Assembly (NCBI GenBank): GCA_928212115.1
Contig: CAKMRJ010003334.1
Location: forward strand, 307,523-371,522
Length of the DNA stretch: 64,000 bases
Reading direction: 5' to 3'
Origin: Lactuca virosa
Taxonomy: Eukaryota; Streptophyta; Magnoliopsida; Asterales; Asteraceae
Of this stretch, positions 1 to 10,965 are shown one piece after another. Under the pieces are notes generated by a model. It saw nothing but the letters and a program-made list of their open reading frames with translations. It ran no database searches and was not told the origin of the DNA. Position 1 is the first letter of the stretch. Each line of letters starts with the position of its first letter. Made by a program: the position numbers and the translations under genes.

Positions 1-869
1 ACGGTACTAGGCTGTCTTCTCAAAAGCTCCGGGAGTGTACCTGTCTACTGGATTCCTGAGAATACAAGTTATTTTGAAAGAGAGGATCAACATTTAAGCT
101 AGTGATTTCATAAGTATTAGTTTCATTTATGGTTGCAATAGTTTTAAGAAAGTGATTGATTTCGATCCAGAAAATCCTATATTTTTTGTTTCACAACTGA
201 AAAGTAGTTTTAATCCCATAAAACCGTTCCGTTTAAGTGTTATTGTACTTATGACATAGTATGACAAAATTTTAACTCACCATAAAATTATTAGAAGAAT
301 GTTTTCGGTTTTGTTTGCGGAAAACGATTGATGTAGTAGTATTTCTTAAAAATACACTACTGGTGTAATAACTACCCTATAATTAAGCTGGTTAATTAGG
401 GTTAAAATGCGATAAGGTTGTAACCATGCTAACTGACTAGGATGGACACGACGACCTTCTGGCGTCGAACAGTGTGACATTTGTCACCTCTTGGCCTGCC
501 GGCCAAACTGTAGCTAACAGTCGGGATGTGGGATAGTCGATCCCGTATAGATCTATACACACCATGCCAGTCTCTCTCCAGGAGACTCTGGTTACAAAAC
601 GCGACATAACAAGTATATTGCTATGCCGTGAAGTAATATTTCACATTTTAATTTATCTAGTTTAAGTAAAGATTGAATTGTATCCTTCTCTTAACAAAGT
701 AGTTTAAACCTCGTATACCTATCTGGTAAAAATAGATTTCTCGTTTGTTTCATAAATTATACCTATTATAATTTATATGTTCTATCTGTTTGGCATGATC
801 TCTCATGAATGTATCCCTTTGCTCAGTGTGATACAAAGGTAATGATACCGACTCAAGTGACCTTTTATA

Positions 870-912
<43 letters not shown>

Positions 913-1508
913 TAGAATATATAACATATATCAATACATAAGAAAGAAAGAAACGACCTTCGGACAAATAATCCCACCTTAAGCGCACATCCAAACAAGG
1001 AAAATGAAGTAAGGCAGATCATTAGTCGTAAGTCCTTTAAACCTTATTTATATACGTATACATATATAAATATGATTTTGACAAATATAAGTTCTAAAGA
1101 GTTTATAAAATATTTAAAAGAGTTGAACACTTTTTCCAAAAGTTTAACAGTGTTTAAAAGAGTTTACATGACTTTAAGTCATTTTGGAAGTATTTGGTAA
1201 TCCTTTATTGTAAAAAAAATATTTAAAAGCATAAGAAAACCTTTTATATGATTTGATATCACATGTAGTTATTAACAAAATTTAATTGTGTTCAACTTGT
1301 ATTCCCCCCTAAAAAGCATTTAAAACCATTTAAAAAGGTAAATTATAGGGGTATGAACTCACCCGTCGTGAATGATTCGAATGAAAGATCGATATAGGAT
1401 GTTTGATTTCACTAGTGAAGTCCCGAGCACAAACGGATCCTATTTAGCATATAATAACATATATGTGTATACAGTTAGTGTATTTAACATCTAAGGTATA
1501 AAGGAAAC
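1..1508 (-). mobile_element. Ty3-type LTR of element B, downstream part
   Basis: Read on the minus strand, this continues the LTR that begins at 6183 with TGTGACAACCC and is interrupted by element C. It is AT-rich and has no open frame longer than about 90 codons. No LTR end followed by a primer site is visible before position 1, so the LTR probably continues outside the window and is longer than 2.1 kb. Assignment to Ty3 is an inference from the LTR start and the style of its promoter. Confidence 0.5.
873..905. repeat. (AT)n microsatellite
   Basis: About 16 uninterrupted AT dinucleotides lie inside the LTR of element B. Confidence 0.95.
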
Positions 1509-1934
1509 TGTTGCGTCTAAAATATGGTTTATACTTTGCTTTTCTAGGCAATTGGGTTTTTGGTCAATGTGGTGTGTGCGGTTAGGAGGGTTCACGGCCC
1601 AGGTGGGTGTTTACGGCCGTGAACTGGTTCACGGCCGTGAACCTGTTCATGGCCCATGTTTCATATAAATAGTGTTAGTGGATTCATAAGTGTATACAGT
1701 TAGAAAGGAGCTTAAGTGTGTGTACTCTAAGGTGTTCTAGAGAGAAAACGTAGAGAAGGGGCTAAGTGTGTGTGAATCTTGTGTATTGTTCATCATTCCA
1801 ATCTTGAATACATCATAGATTTGTCTTATTCTTCTTCTCCTTCTTCTTATTTTGATCTTGCATTATCCAATTGATTGGGATTCCGCACCATCAATTGGAT
1901 TTGATTGATACGTCAAGCAAATTTGGGACTTAGA
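1509..1934 (+). repeat. 5' LTR of element C
   Basis: This 426-bp repeat pairs with 5153-5578. It starts TG and ends TTAGA, where the partner ends TTACA. It carries a palindrome-rich promoter with a TATA box. Confidence 0.93.
1610..1670 (+). promoter_or_regulatory. LTR promoter of element C: palindromes plus TATA box
   Basis: A perfect 16-bp palindrome GTTCACGGCCGTGAAC (1627-1642) follows a near copy at 1610-1625 and precedes TATAAAT at 1664-1670. The same arrangement is present in the 3' LTR (palindrome 5271-5286, TATA 5308-5314). Confidence 0.7.
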
Positions 1935-1936
1935 GT

Positions 1937-1948
1937 TGGTATCAGAGC
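1937..1948 (+). other. Primer binding site of element C (initiator tRNA-Met)
   Basis: TGGTATCAGAGC begins two bases after the 5' LTR and matches the primer site used by many plant LTR retrotransposons, complementary to the 3' end of initiator tRNA-Met. Confidence 0.9.
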
Positions 1949-2819
1949 TTGGATTATATCAATAAAATTGGCAAGATCTGGAGCGTTTTTGCACTTTTTC
2001 TTAAGGGATTTTTTGTTTTTGGATAGCTTTTGAAAAATAGAGTGGGGGTTTTGTTCTTTGAGTTTTTCATAAAACGAGTTTTTGATCGAGTTTTGGAGCA
2101 AAAAGGAGTGAAAAACGTTGTTTTTTTCGAAATTTCCGAAGGGTTCACGGCCTCCGAAGTAGGGTTTACGGCCTCCGAAGAATAATTCACGGCCGATCAG
2201 AAGGGTTCTCGGCCGGTCCGAAGAAGCTTTCATGGCCCGAAGTTCATTTTCAACGGAGAAGGGTTTGCGGTCAGCAACCTCGCGTGTTCGGCTCGCGTTC
2301 CCGGTCAACCTCGTTCTCGGCCCAGCAACGTGTGCGTTCCTCGTGCGTAAAGTCCTTGCGTGTGGTTTAGTTCGCAGCAGCAGCAAATAATTAAAAGGAT
2401 TTTGGGGGTTGCAAGGATCAAACCAGGGTCCTTTGCCTCATCAACCAACACCCCTTCCAACTCATCTAGCTTGCTAGATGTTATTCTCCTTCCCAATTTA
2501 ATTCAAAAAGACTTCATGTTTCGGTTCAAATTTCGCAATTTTAACACTTTTAGCCCAAAATTCAATTTTACAAATTTTAAAATTTCATTTTCAACCAAAA
2601 CTTTTAGTTTTTAATTTTTCACTTTTATTTTTGTCTTTTGACCTTAAAAATTGACTTTGACTTCCAAGATTGACCTTTGACTTTCTCGTTTAACTTTCAA
2701 ATTTTCCAAATTAGCTTTTCGATTTGTCTTTTAAGTTTGACTTTTTAAGTTTGACTTTTAAGTTTGACTTTTTAAATTTGACTTTTGAGTTTTTAGTCAA
2801 AGGGCATTTTTGGTAAACA

Positions 2820-3895
2820 ATGAGTTCTTCAAGCATCCCGATCAATGAAGTTTCATGTCCTCCATCTTGTGAAGCTACGATTAAATTTCTTCGTGAACAA
2901 AATGATTTACTAAAAAGGGTAAATGAGGACCTTAAATATGAAGGATATACTCTTAGGAAAGGTCAAAAAACCTAAAAAGAACAACTAGACGCCAAAATCA
3001 AGGACTTCCGAAAACTTTAAGAGGAATATAGTAAAAAATGTGAAAACTATAACTATGTTAAGAGACAACTTGCCGAATTAATTGCCGAACTTGATGCATT
3101 GAAAGCTAAATATAATGATGCTGAATTTAACTTTAAGAAATTTGATGTGTCAAGTGAGGTAGTTGCATCCATGATTGAAAAACAACTAAAATTTAAAGAT
3201 AATCAAAATAAGGGTCTAGGGTACCACAATGTTCCACCTCCTTTTAATGACAATTATAACCCACCCCTTGAGACCAATGAGGAAGAAATACCTGCTCAAT
3301 ATGGCCAAACCCCTATCCCAGCTTCAGTTAAGACTGAACCTTCTGGGCCGACTGAGGTTATTCAGGTGAACGTTTCTGATGCTTCTACTTCATGTGCAGG
3401 TAAAGTAGTAGAGGATGAGAACAAGGAGAACACCTCTGAACAAACAAACGACTCCTTGAACTCTGAATTTGTTGCTTCTAATCAACCTGATGTCGGTAAA
3501 TACAGGCCACCAATTTAAGATAAACAAAGTGTCTGCTGCAAGTGTGCATGTAGTAATAATCAAAGACAAGGCAAGGGCACGCCACCAGGGGCAGGAAGAA
3601 ACAATTCCTACGTGAAGAAAAAGATATGTTTCACTGTGGAACACCTGGACACATTGTCAGAAATTGTCCAAATCACGCATACGATCCCTACTATGCACAA
3701 GGGTGGAAAAACGCACCAAGAGGGAGACGCTTCAAAAGAAACCCTTCGAGGCCACCTTCAAACAATGGTGACTTGAACGCGCAGAAGGCAAAAAATCAAA
3801 ACCCCAAGGTCAAGAAGGGAATGTCGGCCAAGAAGTCCAATCCAAGAGATGCTCCAGTGAAACAAAGACCGGTTAGGTCAAAGTCATCTCGGTAG
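2820..3895 (+). pseudogene. gag relic of element C, with coiled-coil part and zinc knuckle
   Basis: An ATG at 2820 opens a Ty1-type gag reading frame that reads MSSSSIPINEVSCPPSCEAT at its start, followed by a leucine- and lysine-rich stretch likely to form a coiled coil. In-frame TAA codons at 2973 and 3018 break it, and the frame then stays open to 3518. A nucleocapsid zinc knuckle of the CX2CX4HX4C type lies near 3620-3670. Its first cysteine and the rest lie in different frames, which suggests a single-base loss inside the knuckle. A basic tail follows to 3895. The usual N-terminal capsid domain is not visible, so this gag was already short. It cannot make a working nucleocapsid. Confidence 0.75.
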
Positions 3896-4048
3896 CCGAC
3901 TTCAAGTTCAAAAGCAAGTACCGAGGCACCCATCGGATCGAACAAGAAATGAGTTAAACCCAACTACAGATGGGTTCCGAAGGTTCACTCTCCCAAATCT
4001 TCTAATGACTCTAATATTTGTTCATCTTCTGTCTATAATAAACATGAT

Positions 4049-4400
4049 ATGTCATGGGAGAGAGTACCGTGGGTTGATGACAAAGGTCAACCCAGTTTCA
4101 AAATGGACTGGGTTCCAAAGACCAACTACTCCCGCACTGTGCTGGAGCGGCTATGGAGGAATATCATCAGACTTCGGTTTGTTGATAGTAGTTGTTCCAA
4201 GCACATGGTAGGGGACATCTCTCAACTATACAACATTAATAACTTCAAGTAAGAGTATGTATCCCTTGCGGGAAAGGAAGAAAGGAAAGGATCACAAATG
4301 GGGTCTGTGCTTAATGATGTGAAGAATTTTTGGATCTGTTCCGAGATTGAAACATAGCTAAGGCTGAATTCGTTACTGCTTGCGTCCTCAATTGCTGACT
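4049..4400 (+). pseudogene. Protease relic of element C
   Basis: Around 4180-4206 the frame reads VDSSCSKHM, matching the retropepsin active site of Ty1 pol (normally DSGCSKHM), followed by GDISQLYNI. The glycine of the DSG triad is replaced by serine here. A stop at 4250-4252 ends the frame, and a few more pol-like residues continue to about 4360. No integrase or reverse transcriptase follows, so pol was deleted down to this stub. Confidence 0.7.
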
Positions 4401-4510
4401 TTCGATTTGAATTCTTTCGATGCTCCTGATTTTTTCTTAAAATGATTCGTTTCAAAGACAAATTTCTTTTAGTTTTGCGCATTTATTTTATTTCTTCCCC
4501 ATGCTCAATT

Positions 4511-5149
4511 TAAGGGGGAGAAATCAAAATACAAAAAAAAATTAGAAAAATAAAAAATTAAAAAAAAATTACATTTTGTATTTTACTTTTTGTTTTTGGT
4601 TAAATTTATTCATATTTTCTTATATGCACAAATTTAGGGTGAGAATTAAAAAAAAAACAAAAAAAATTATAAAATTTCAAAAATACAAAAATATTTTCAT
4701 TTATGTTTTTATTTCTTTTTAAGAAAAATAAAAAATCCAGAAATAGTGTTCTTGTGCGTATTTTACTTTTATTTTTATTTCTTAGTGTGCTAAGTTTACT
4801 TTTATTTTTTATGTTTATCTCAAAATTTTCATTTGTCTTGAAAAGTGAATTCAGGAGAAGACGAGACTCAAGGAGTATGTATCGAAATATTCTGAGCAAG
4901 GAGAAGAAACCTGAAAGTGAAAAGGAATTCACGACCATTACACTTCACACTACTTTCACAAGGATTTGACGGAAAATTCAAATGTGAGTGATAGACTCTT
5001 CCATATTGAGACATATACCAGTCTTAATAGGAGTCTTCGCATCAAACGCTGAAGCCAAGCTCCAACTGAAGATTGACAAGAAAAGCCAGCTAATTTTTAG
5101 GGGGAGTTTGTTGGGTCAATTAGAAAAGAAAGCTATAAACCAAGGGGGA
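4511..5149 (+). other. Repeated polypurine tracts before the 3' LTR of element C
   Basis: Four purine runs of similar sequence occur: TAAGGGGGAGAAAT (4511-4524), TTAGGGTGAGAA (4634-4645), TAGGGGGAG (5098-5106) and AAGGGGGA just before the 3' LTR (about 5142-5149). Only the last is in the normal second-strand primer position. Multiple polypurine tracts upstream of the 3' LTR are a known feature of Sireviruses. Between the tracts lies very AT-rich, low-complexity DNA without a gene. Confidence 0.65.
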
Positions 5150-5152
5150 TAT

Positions 5153-5578
5153 CGTTGGGTCTAAAATATGGTTTATACTTTGCTTTTCTAGGCAATTGAG
5201 TTTTTGGTCCATGTGGTGTGTGCGGTTAGGAGGGTTCACGACCCAGGTGGGTGTTTACGGCCGTGAACTAGTTCACGGCCGTGAACCTGTTCACGGCCCA
5301 TGTTTCATATAAATAGTGTTAGTGGATTCATAAGTTTATATGGTTAGAAAGGAGCTTAAGTGTGTGTACTCTAAGGTTTTCTAGAGAGAAAAAGTAGAGA
5401 AGGGGCTAAGTGTGTGTGAATCTTGTGTATTGTTCATCATTCCAATCTTGAATACATCATAGATTCATCTTTTTCTTCTTCTCCTTCTTCTTATTTTGAT
5501 CTTGCATCATCCAATTGATTGGGATTCCGCACCATCAATTGGATCTGATTGATACGTCAAGCAAATTTGGGACTTACA
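5153..5578 (+). repeat. 3' LTR of element C
   Basis: This 426-bp partner of 1509-1934 ends TTACA. Its first base has changed so that the terminal TG reads CG. GAAAT follows as the target duplication. Confidence 0.93.
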
Positions 5579-6183
5579 GAAATAGCCTATGAAGTACGGA
5601 ACACTTACAAAGAAGTGTTAGAATCGAAATTTGAAGGTTGAAGGAGGGTTCACGGCTAGGTTGATGGGTTCACGGACCAAGAGTGGTTCACGACTTAAGA
5701 ATGGTTCATGGCCCAAATGAAGGGAAGAACACTTGAAGATCTTTGATGATTGGTGAGTGTTTGAAGATCCTAAGTGGTATACTAAGGAGATTAAAAGGAA
5801 AAGGGATGTTTAAGAGTGAAAAATGGTGTTCTTGGCAAATGATACTTGAGAGAGAAGGGAGGGTTTTCGGCTAAGAAATGAAGAAGTGAGGGAAAAATGA
5901 AGCAAACTAATATTTATAAGGTAGAGTTCACGGCCAAAGGAGGGTTCACGGCCGTGGACCTAGTTTGTGGCCGTGAACCTCACTTGTTGAGGTCTATGGC
6001 TCGAATGTAGTTCTCGTTTCTTACGTGGTTCACTTCCTATCACTCAACCCTTAAATATACTAGGTTTAGAACCTATAAACTCGTTACCCTTACTATATTA
6101 AGATAATAAGGTAATAAGAGAAGACAATTCTGACTTTTGATTGATATGATTGACTTACAAGATAGAAATTATGGGTTGTCACA
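5579..6183 (-). mobile_element. Ty3-type LTR of element B, upstream (U3/R) part
   Basis: On the minus strand the LTR starts TGTGACAACCC at 6183, and its promoter has GTTCACGGCCGTGGAC-like palindromes at about 5925-5985. A TATA box (TTATAAAT on the minus strand) lies at 5912-5919. The start abuts the integrase frame of element A exactly at a serine-aspartate codon pair, so B appears to have inserted into A. The 5 bases next to the start are TCAGA; the matching duplication would lie outside the window. Element C inserted at 5578/5579. Confidence 0.6.
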
Positions 6184-6623
6184 TCAGATACAATGGAGAC
6201 TGTAATATTATGCCGAGCAACGATCTCACGCACATACAATTCGGCTAATTTCTCGACCGATGAGCTCTTGCAGATAGCTAAGAAATGGGAACTCTTGGTC
6301 AACCAATCCACTATCACCCAAATTGAATCATGCCACTTAACCATCTGAGGTAGCTTGCTAATGAAATCAGTAGTAATATGTTCCCATTTCCATATGGGAA
6401 CCTCCAGTGGCTGCAACTTGCCATTCGATCTCTGGTGTTCGGCCTTGACCGTCCGACAGGTCAAGCATCTCTCAACATACCATGCTATCTCCCTCTTCAT
6501 GCACAACCACCAGTAGCTAAGTCTCAAATTTTGGTACAACTTGGTAGCTCCGGGGTGTATCGAAAACTTGGACTTATGGGCCTCCTCCAGCATAATCTGT
6601 CTGACCCCTCCTAAGTCTGGCAC
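6184..6623 (-). pseudogene. Integrase fragment of element A
   Basis: The frame reads EEAHKSKFSIHPGATKLYQN and then the zinc-binding segment ending CLTC, followed by the first catalytic aspartate region (TTDFISKLP). It is intact up to SIVSD, which contains the second catalytic aspartate, where the LTR of element B begins. The glutamate, the C-terminal part and any chromodomain are missing. The few residues the frame adds beyond 6183 come from LTR sequence. Confidence 0.8.
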
Positions 6624-6689
6624 CCAAACCCGTCAATACCGGGTCAATAATCTGCGACTGTCAGTAGCAAACTTGTTAATCTCGCCCCT

Positions 6690-7199
6690 GACTCTCTCCT
6701 ACTTCCAATTTGCCTCCTTGACTCCCTCGGCCTGAGCCTCACTCATCAAATCCAACAATGGCGAATCAATCGAAATCCTCATACACAGACCTCCATTCGC
6801 AGAACTAGCCGCTTTGCGGCTCAAAAGCCACCACATTGGCTTTCCCGGGATGATACATGATCTCACAGTCATCATCCTTGAACACATCAAGCCACCTATG
6901 CTTTCTCATGTTCAGATTTGTCTGGTCCATAAGATATCGCAAACTCTTATGATCCGTGTAAATAGTACACCAAACCCCATACAAGTAGTGCCAACAAATC
7001 TTGAGAGCAAACACTACTGCCCCCAACTCCAGTTCATGAGTCAGATAACGGACCTCATGGGGATTCAGTTGCCATGAAGCATAAGCAATAACTCTCCCAC
7101 GCTGCACAACCACTGTGCCCAAACCTATGATGGATGCATCACAAAACACCACAAAATCATCAACACCATTGGGGAGGGTCAACACTGGGGACTCAACAA
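6690..7199 (-). pseudogene. RNase H fragment of element A
   Basis: The minus frame gives DDFVVFCDASIIGLGTVVVQ, then YLTHELELGAVVFALKIC and YTDHKSLRYLMDQ, the typical Ty3 RNase H blocks with the first acidic residues present. The end of the domain, normally ADALSR, is degraded to VVAFEPQSG. Weak remnants toward the integrase continue to about 6690. Confidence 0.75.
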
Positions 7200-8206
7200 T
7201 ATCTGTCTCAGACTCTCAAATGCCACCTGCTGCTCAGGGCCCCACCGAAAATCCACGCCCTTCCTAGTCAGATGAGTGAGGGGTATCGCAATCTTGAAGA
7301 AATCTTGAATAAAATTTTGATAATATCTTGCTAAACCCATGAAACTCCTAATCTATTAGGGAGACTTCAGAACCTCCCATTGTATCGTGGCCTCAATCTT
7401 GGCCGGATCGACCAAAATCCCATTTTGGTTAACGAGATGTCCCAGGAACTGGACCTTTCATAACCAAAACTCACACTTCGAGAACTTGGCATACAACCGT
7501 TCTCACCTCAACACTCCCAGATGCTCTCGAAGGTGATCCTCATGTTGCTCCCTAGTCTTGGAATACACCAAGATATCATCAATAAAAACAATGATTGATC
7601 GATCGAGCATCGGCCTGCATACCCGATTCATCAAATCTATAAATGTCGTAGGCGCATTGGTGAACACAAATGGGATCACCACGAACTCGTAATGACCATA
7701 CCGAGTCTGAAATGTGGTCTTCTCCACATACTCCTCTCTAACCCTCATCTGATGATACCCTAACCTCAAGTCGATATTAGAGAACCAAGACGCACCTTGC
7801 AACTGATCAAAGAGGTCATTACTCTACGGAAGGGGATAACAGTTCTTCACCGTCAACTTGTTCAACTCCCAGTAATCAAGGCACATCTAGTGTGAACCAT
7901 CCTTCTTCTTGACAAAAAAATTGGTGCTCCCCACAGCGAACTGCTCGGTCTAATAAACTACTTGCCCAACAGCTCCTGAAGCTGAGAGGACAACTCTTGC
8001 ATCTCAGGTGGTGTCAAACGGTATGGCACCTTAGCAATAGGGGTCGCACTTGGGACCAAATCAATCCTGAACTCGACCTGTCTCTCCGGAGGCACACCAG
8101 GAAACTCCTCTGGGAACACATCAACAAAGTCTCTAACCACTAGCACCTCGGAAATCGAAACCTGCTTCCTTACTCGGGCATCAATCACATAAGCAAGATA
8201 ACACAT
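7200..8206 (-). pseudogene. Reverse transcriptase fragment of element A
   Basis: The N-terminal part (8206-7958) reads through FPEEFPGVPPERQVEFRIDL to the end of the pre-RT linker. The palm follows with GASWFSNIDLRLGYHQMRV and the catalytic block VFIDDILVYSK at about 7560-7600, so the two adjacent aspartates are kept. Stops are seen near 7957, 7890, 7820, 7500 and 7450. The fingers region around 7900 has lost its opening residues. It is a clear Ty3 RT relic, not a working enzyme. Confidence 0.82.
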
Positions 8207-8264
8207 ACACCCGTTCTGAATATACTATCGAGCTCTGGCATCAGAATAAAAGGTTGATCCTAAT

Positions 8265-8708
8265 CTAGTATCCTCTGCATAAATAACCTGTTCTCCCCCA
8301 CTTGGGGATAGGGATCAGATCAATCGAGTAAGGCACCCCAAAAATATCCAAAACACAATCCCAGAAAACACTCGATACAAAACTCTCGTGTTCGCTGGCG
8401 ATATAATTCCACAACAGGCACTCTAGCTCTCCAATGGTCACATCGAAACTCCTACTAAAGGACTGAGATATAAAGGACCGACTCGCACCCGAGTCGAATA
8501 ACACAAGAACAAACAAATAATTCACTAAGAAGGTACCTATCATAAGCATAAACATAAGCATACCATAAAATAATTGACAAAATGATAAATGGAAACATAC
8601 CGGTAACGATGTCTGACGCCTCCCTGGCCTCCTCTGCTTTGAGCTGAAAAGCGTGACCTCGAGGCCTCGGGTCTCTGACCTACCCAGACACCCATAGGTG
8701 ATCCTCAA
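8265..8708 (-). pseudogene. Protease fragment of element A
   Basis: GTFLVNYLFVLVLFDSGASR contains the DSG active-site triad of a retropepsin, followed by SFISQSFSRSF and a second half ending with IDLIPIPKWG. The expected GMDWL block after this is lost by frameshift. It lies between gag and RT as in all Ty3 elements. Confidence 0.75.
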
Positions 8709-8726
8709 TGTAGCTACTGCTGGAGT

Positions 8727-9803
8727 CTACGTCGATCCCGTAGTGAGCAAAGGACAATTGGCCTTAATATGGCAAACCTGCTCATAAAGATAATAGATCC
8801 TGGTGCTTGGTACTAGGACCTGATGGTGATGATCCTTGGCATAATGCCCCTCATTGCCACATTTGTGGCGCCCATAAGAAGATCGACAAGAACCATTATG
8901 AACCTTGTCACACTTGCCACAAGTGCGACCCCTTTGATCCCCAGATCTTACACCAGCGACCTTGAATCGCTTCGCCGCAGGCTGCGCCTGCACCGAAACC
9001 TACCTCCTCTCCCTAGCCTAGAGTACCATCTCAATCTACCACCTCCTCGCGGCCTTCTGAATCTCCACAAGTGAACCATAACGCTGAGTGGACACAAACT
9101 GGCGGATTTTCGTCTTGAGCATGCTTATGTACTGGGTCATCCGAGCTTGCTCAGAAGCAGTAAACTCAGGACAAAACATATCCCTCTCAGTAAACATCTT
9201 GGTGATCACAGTCACCAACTCAGTCCCCTGCCTCAGATCCAAATACTCATGGGCCAGCCTCTCCCTCTCCACCAATGGAACATATCTCATGTGAAACATC
9301 TCATAAAATTGCTCCCATGTCACAGCAGCCCTCTGCTAAGGGGTGTACGAACCAGTCACCAATCTCCACCAGTACTTCACTCCTGACCAAAGAAGGTTCA
9401 GGGGCATATTTGACCTTTTGGTCAGCAGGACAGGAGCATGTAAAGAAACACCCTCAACATCGGATAACCACCTCATCATAATGATCGAATACTGAACTCC
9501 GTTAAACACCGAGGGCTTCATATTATTGAAGTCCCGGTACTGGAAGGCTCTCTCTCCACAAACCCCAGTGGCTGCAACAGTCGTGGTAGCTGCAGCAACA
9601 ACACCCTCAGAAAGCGCCGCATAAGGATCGTCGAAAAGCTCAATCATGGCGGTCTTGATAGACCCAAACAACTCCGGTATCAATCCCCGAACATAAGTAA
9701 CAACCTTAGCAAAAATTAACTCCATAATATGATCCTCAGTCAGCCCTGGCCTGTCCTGCCCGCCTGCTCCAACTCCCTAACCTGATCCCCTCGTGAGCAC
9801 CAT
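8727..9803 (-). pseudogene. gag relic of element A
   Basis: A minus-strand ATG at 9803-9801 opens the frame, with a stop soon after. Capsid-type sequence continues from 9725 (LFGSIKTAMIELFDDPYAAL), through a frame change near 9330 (MTWEQFYEMFHMRYVPLVER and RQGTELVTVITKMF), to a nucleocapsid region with CGKC and a degraded CX2C-type knuckle near 8870. It aligns block for block with the gag of element E. At least three frame breaks are present. Confidence 0.8.
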
Positions 9804-9922
9804 ACTGAAAATAAACCAGATAATATGAAAACAAGGCACATTTCATACTATAAGAGCTATTCTAAATAATGAAGCCCTAGGGATTGTGACTTCCCTGCTA
9901 CACATATGGGTCATATGCTTCT

Positions 9923-9944
9923 GGTAGTATGGGCCCATACTACC
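9923..9944. promoter_or_regulatory. 22-bp perfect palindrome in the leader of element A
   Basis: GGTAGTATGGGCCCATACTACC is its own reverse complement and lies about 120 bases upstream of the gag ATG on the minus strand. Elements E (15927-15949) and H (56329-56350) have near-identical palindromes in the same leader position. Confidence 0.75.
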
Positions 9945-10620
9945 TTCTACACCTACCCCTATGCGTCTCATAAGATCATCACAACAACCCTACTAGCACA
10001 CAATAGAATACACATACATCCTATTCTCACTCCCTAGAAAAAGGCTAGACATTCCTCAAATGGTCGGATGCTCACACATAACCCATCCATGAAACTTCCA
10101 CCAACCCTGCAACACTCACGTATGCTAATCATACATAACATTGGATCCTATAGACAACCGAATACTTGATTCTACCCTAAGCCCTTCATCAAACAAGAAA
10201 AGGAAATAAGGCCAAACCAAACATTCTCATGCTATAGAATCTTAGTTATGTACAACTATGATGCATACACTAACCAACTACAATAATGATGTCAATTCCA
10301 TACAAGAAATAATCCTAGGCTATCAGGCGTACATATCGGGCAATTCTATAATGAAATTCCTAAAGATCCCAAGCCTACCACTAGCATGTTGTTCTAACAT
10401 AAACATAATATCAATAACAGTGAGTGAAGGTTTGTATTATGATCGGATATACTTCAATTATGAACAAGAAAAGCAAAAGTAATCTGAACGTAATAATCAA
10501 CAGAAAGTAAATAACACAGAAGTTCTCTAAATGTTCCTTTCACCAAGAAAAGAGGTTTTGTCTTCACCAAGAAGATGGGGTTTGTCACAAAGACAATTGT
10601 CACAAAGCCACACATACTAG

Positions 10621-10650
10621 TACTACATTAGGGTTAGCCCTAATGTAGTA
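10621..10650. repeat. Inverted repeat, 13-bp arms
   Basis: TACTACATTAGGG and its exact reverse complement are separated by TTAG, giving a stable hairpin in either strand. Confidence 0.9.
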
Positions 10651-10746
10651 TATATACTAATCTATACATGTATATCCCTTGATTGAAGGGATTGAATCTA
10701 ATTTATACTAAGAACCGATCTTATCATAAAGATACGGGATCTGATC

Positions 10747-10750
<4 letters not shown>

Positions 10751-10804
<54 letters not shown>
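10751..10804. repeat. (AT)n microsatellite
   Basis: About 26 uninterrupted AT dinucleotides. Confidence 0.95.
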
Positions 10805-10806
<2 letters not shown>

Positions 10807-10965
10807 ACTGCCTGATATACAAAAGATTACAATCGAACAACTATTCTATATGCCGACGTTGTTGGACTTGTAGACGTTGGCGTTGTCGACTCGTAGATGC
10901 TGAAGCTGATAAATCAGCATGTTATGTGTTTGACTCATCAGATCATAAGGTCAGACCTTACAGTG

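Larger units (their letters stand above)
1509..5578 (+). mobile_element. Element C: non-autonomous Ty1/Sirevirus-like LTR retrotransposon
   Basis: Two LTRs of exactly 426 bp (1509-1934 and 5153-5578) flank a 3.2-kb interior. The interior has a tRNA-Met primer site, a broken gag, a short protease relic and polypurine tracts. Integrase, reverse transcriptase and RNase H are absent. The flanks are GAAAC (1504-1508) and GAAAT (5579-5583), a target duplication with one mismatch. The LTRs differ at about 18 of 426 positions by eye, so the insertion is not recent. It sits inside the LTR of element B. The gag style and the repeated GGGGGAG tracts near the 3' LTR point to the Sirevirus group; this is an inference. 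Confidence 0.88.
6184..10484 (-). mobile_element. Element A: degenerate Ty3/Gypsy (chromovirus-like) element
   Basis: Minus-strand pieces in correct Ty3 order run from high to low coordinates: leader (10484-9804), gag, protease, reverse transcriptase, RNase H and the first half of integrase, which is cut at 6184 by the LTR of element B. Protein similarity to element E is close throughout (for example PGVPPERQVEFRIDLVP in both), which supports a Tekay/Del-like chromovirus. All domains carry stops or frameshifts. No adjoining LTR or primer site is left at the 10484 side. Confidence 0.85.
10485..10965 (-). mobile_element. Unassigned insertion, possibly a solo LTR
   Basis: This block separates the leader of element A from LTR1. 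It can be read as TG...CA (10485-10962), with a minus-strand end resembling the R/U5 of a Ty1 LTR (several TTGGTGAA repeats and pyrimidine-rich sequence). The flanking five bases (TAATC and GTGTG) do not match, so no target duplication supports the boundaries. It holds no gene. Confidence 0.3.

Noticed and set aside
1937..1948. tRNA gene suggested by the TGGTATCAGAGC motif (also at 12733, 15476, 35152, 35931, 54917, 61621)
   Set aside because: The motif is the complement of a tRNA 3' end placed next to LTRs, that is, primer binding sites; no tRNA cloverleaf surrounds it.
4606..4969. Phe/Lys/Asn-rich open frames on both strands
   Set aside because: Low-complexity A/T-rich DNA of element C; the frames are by-products of long A and T runs.
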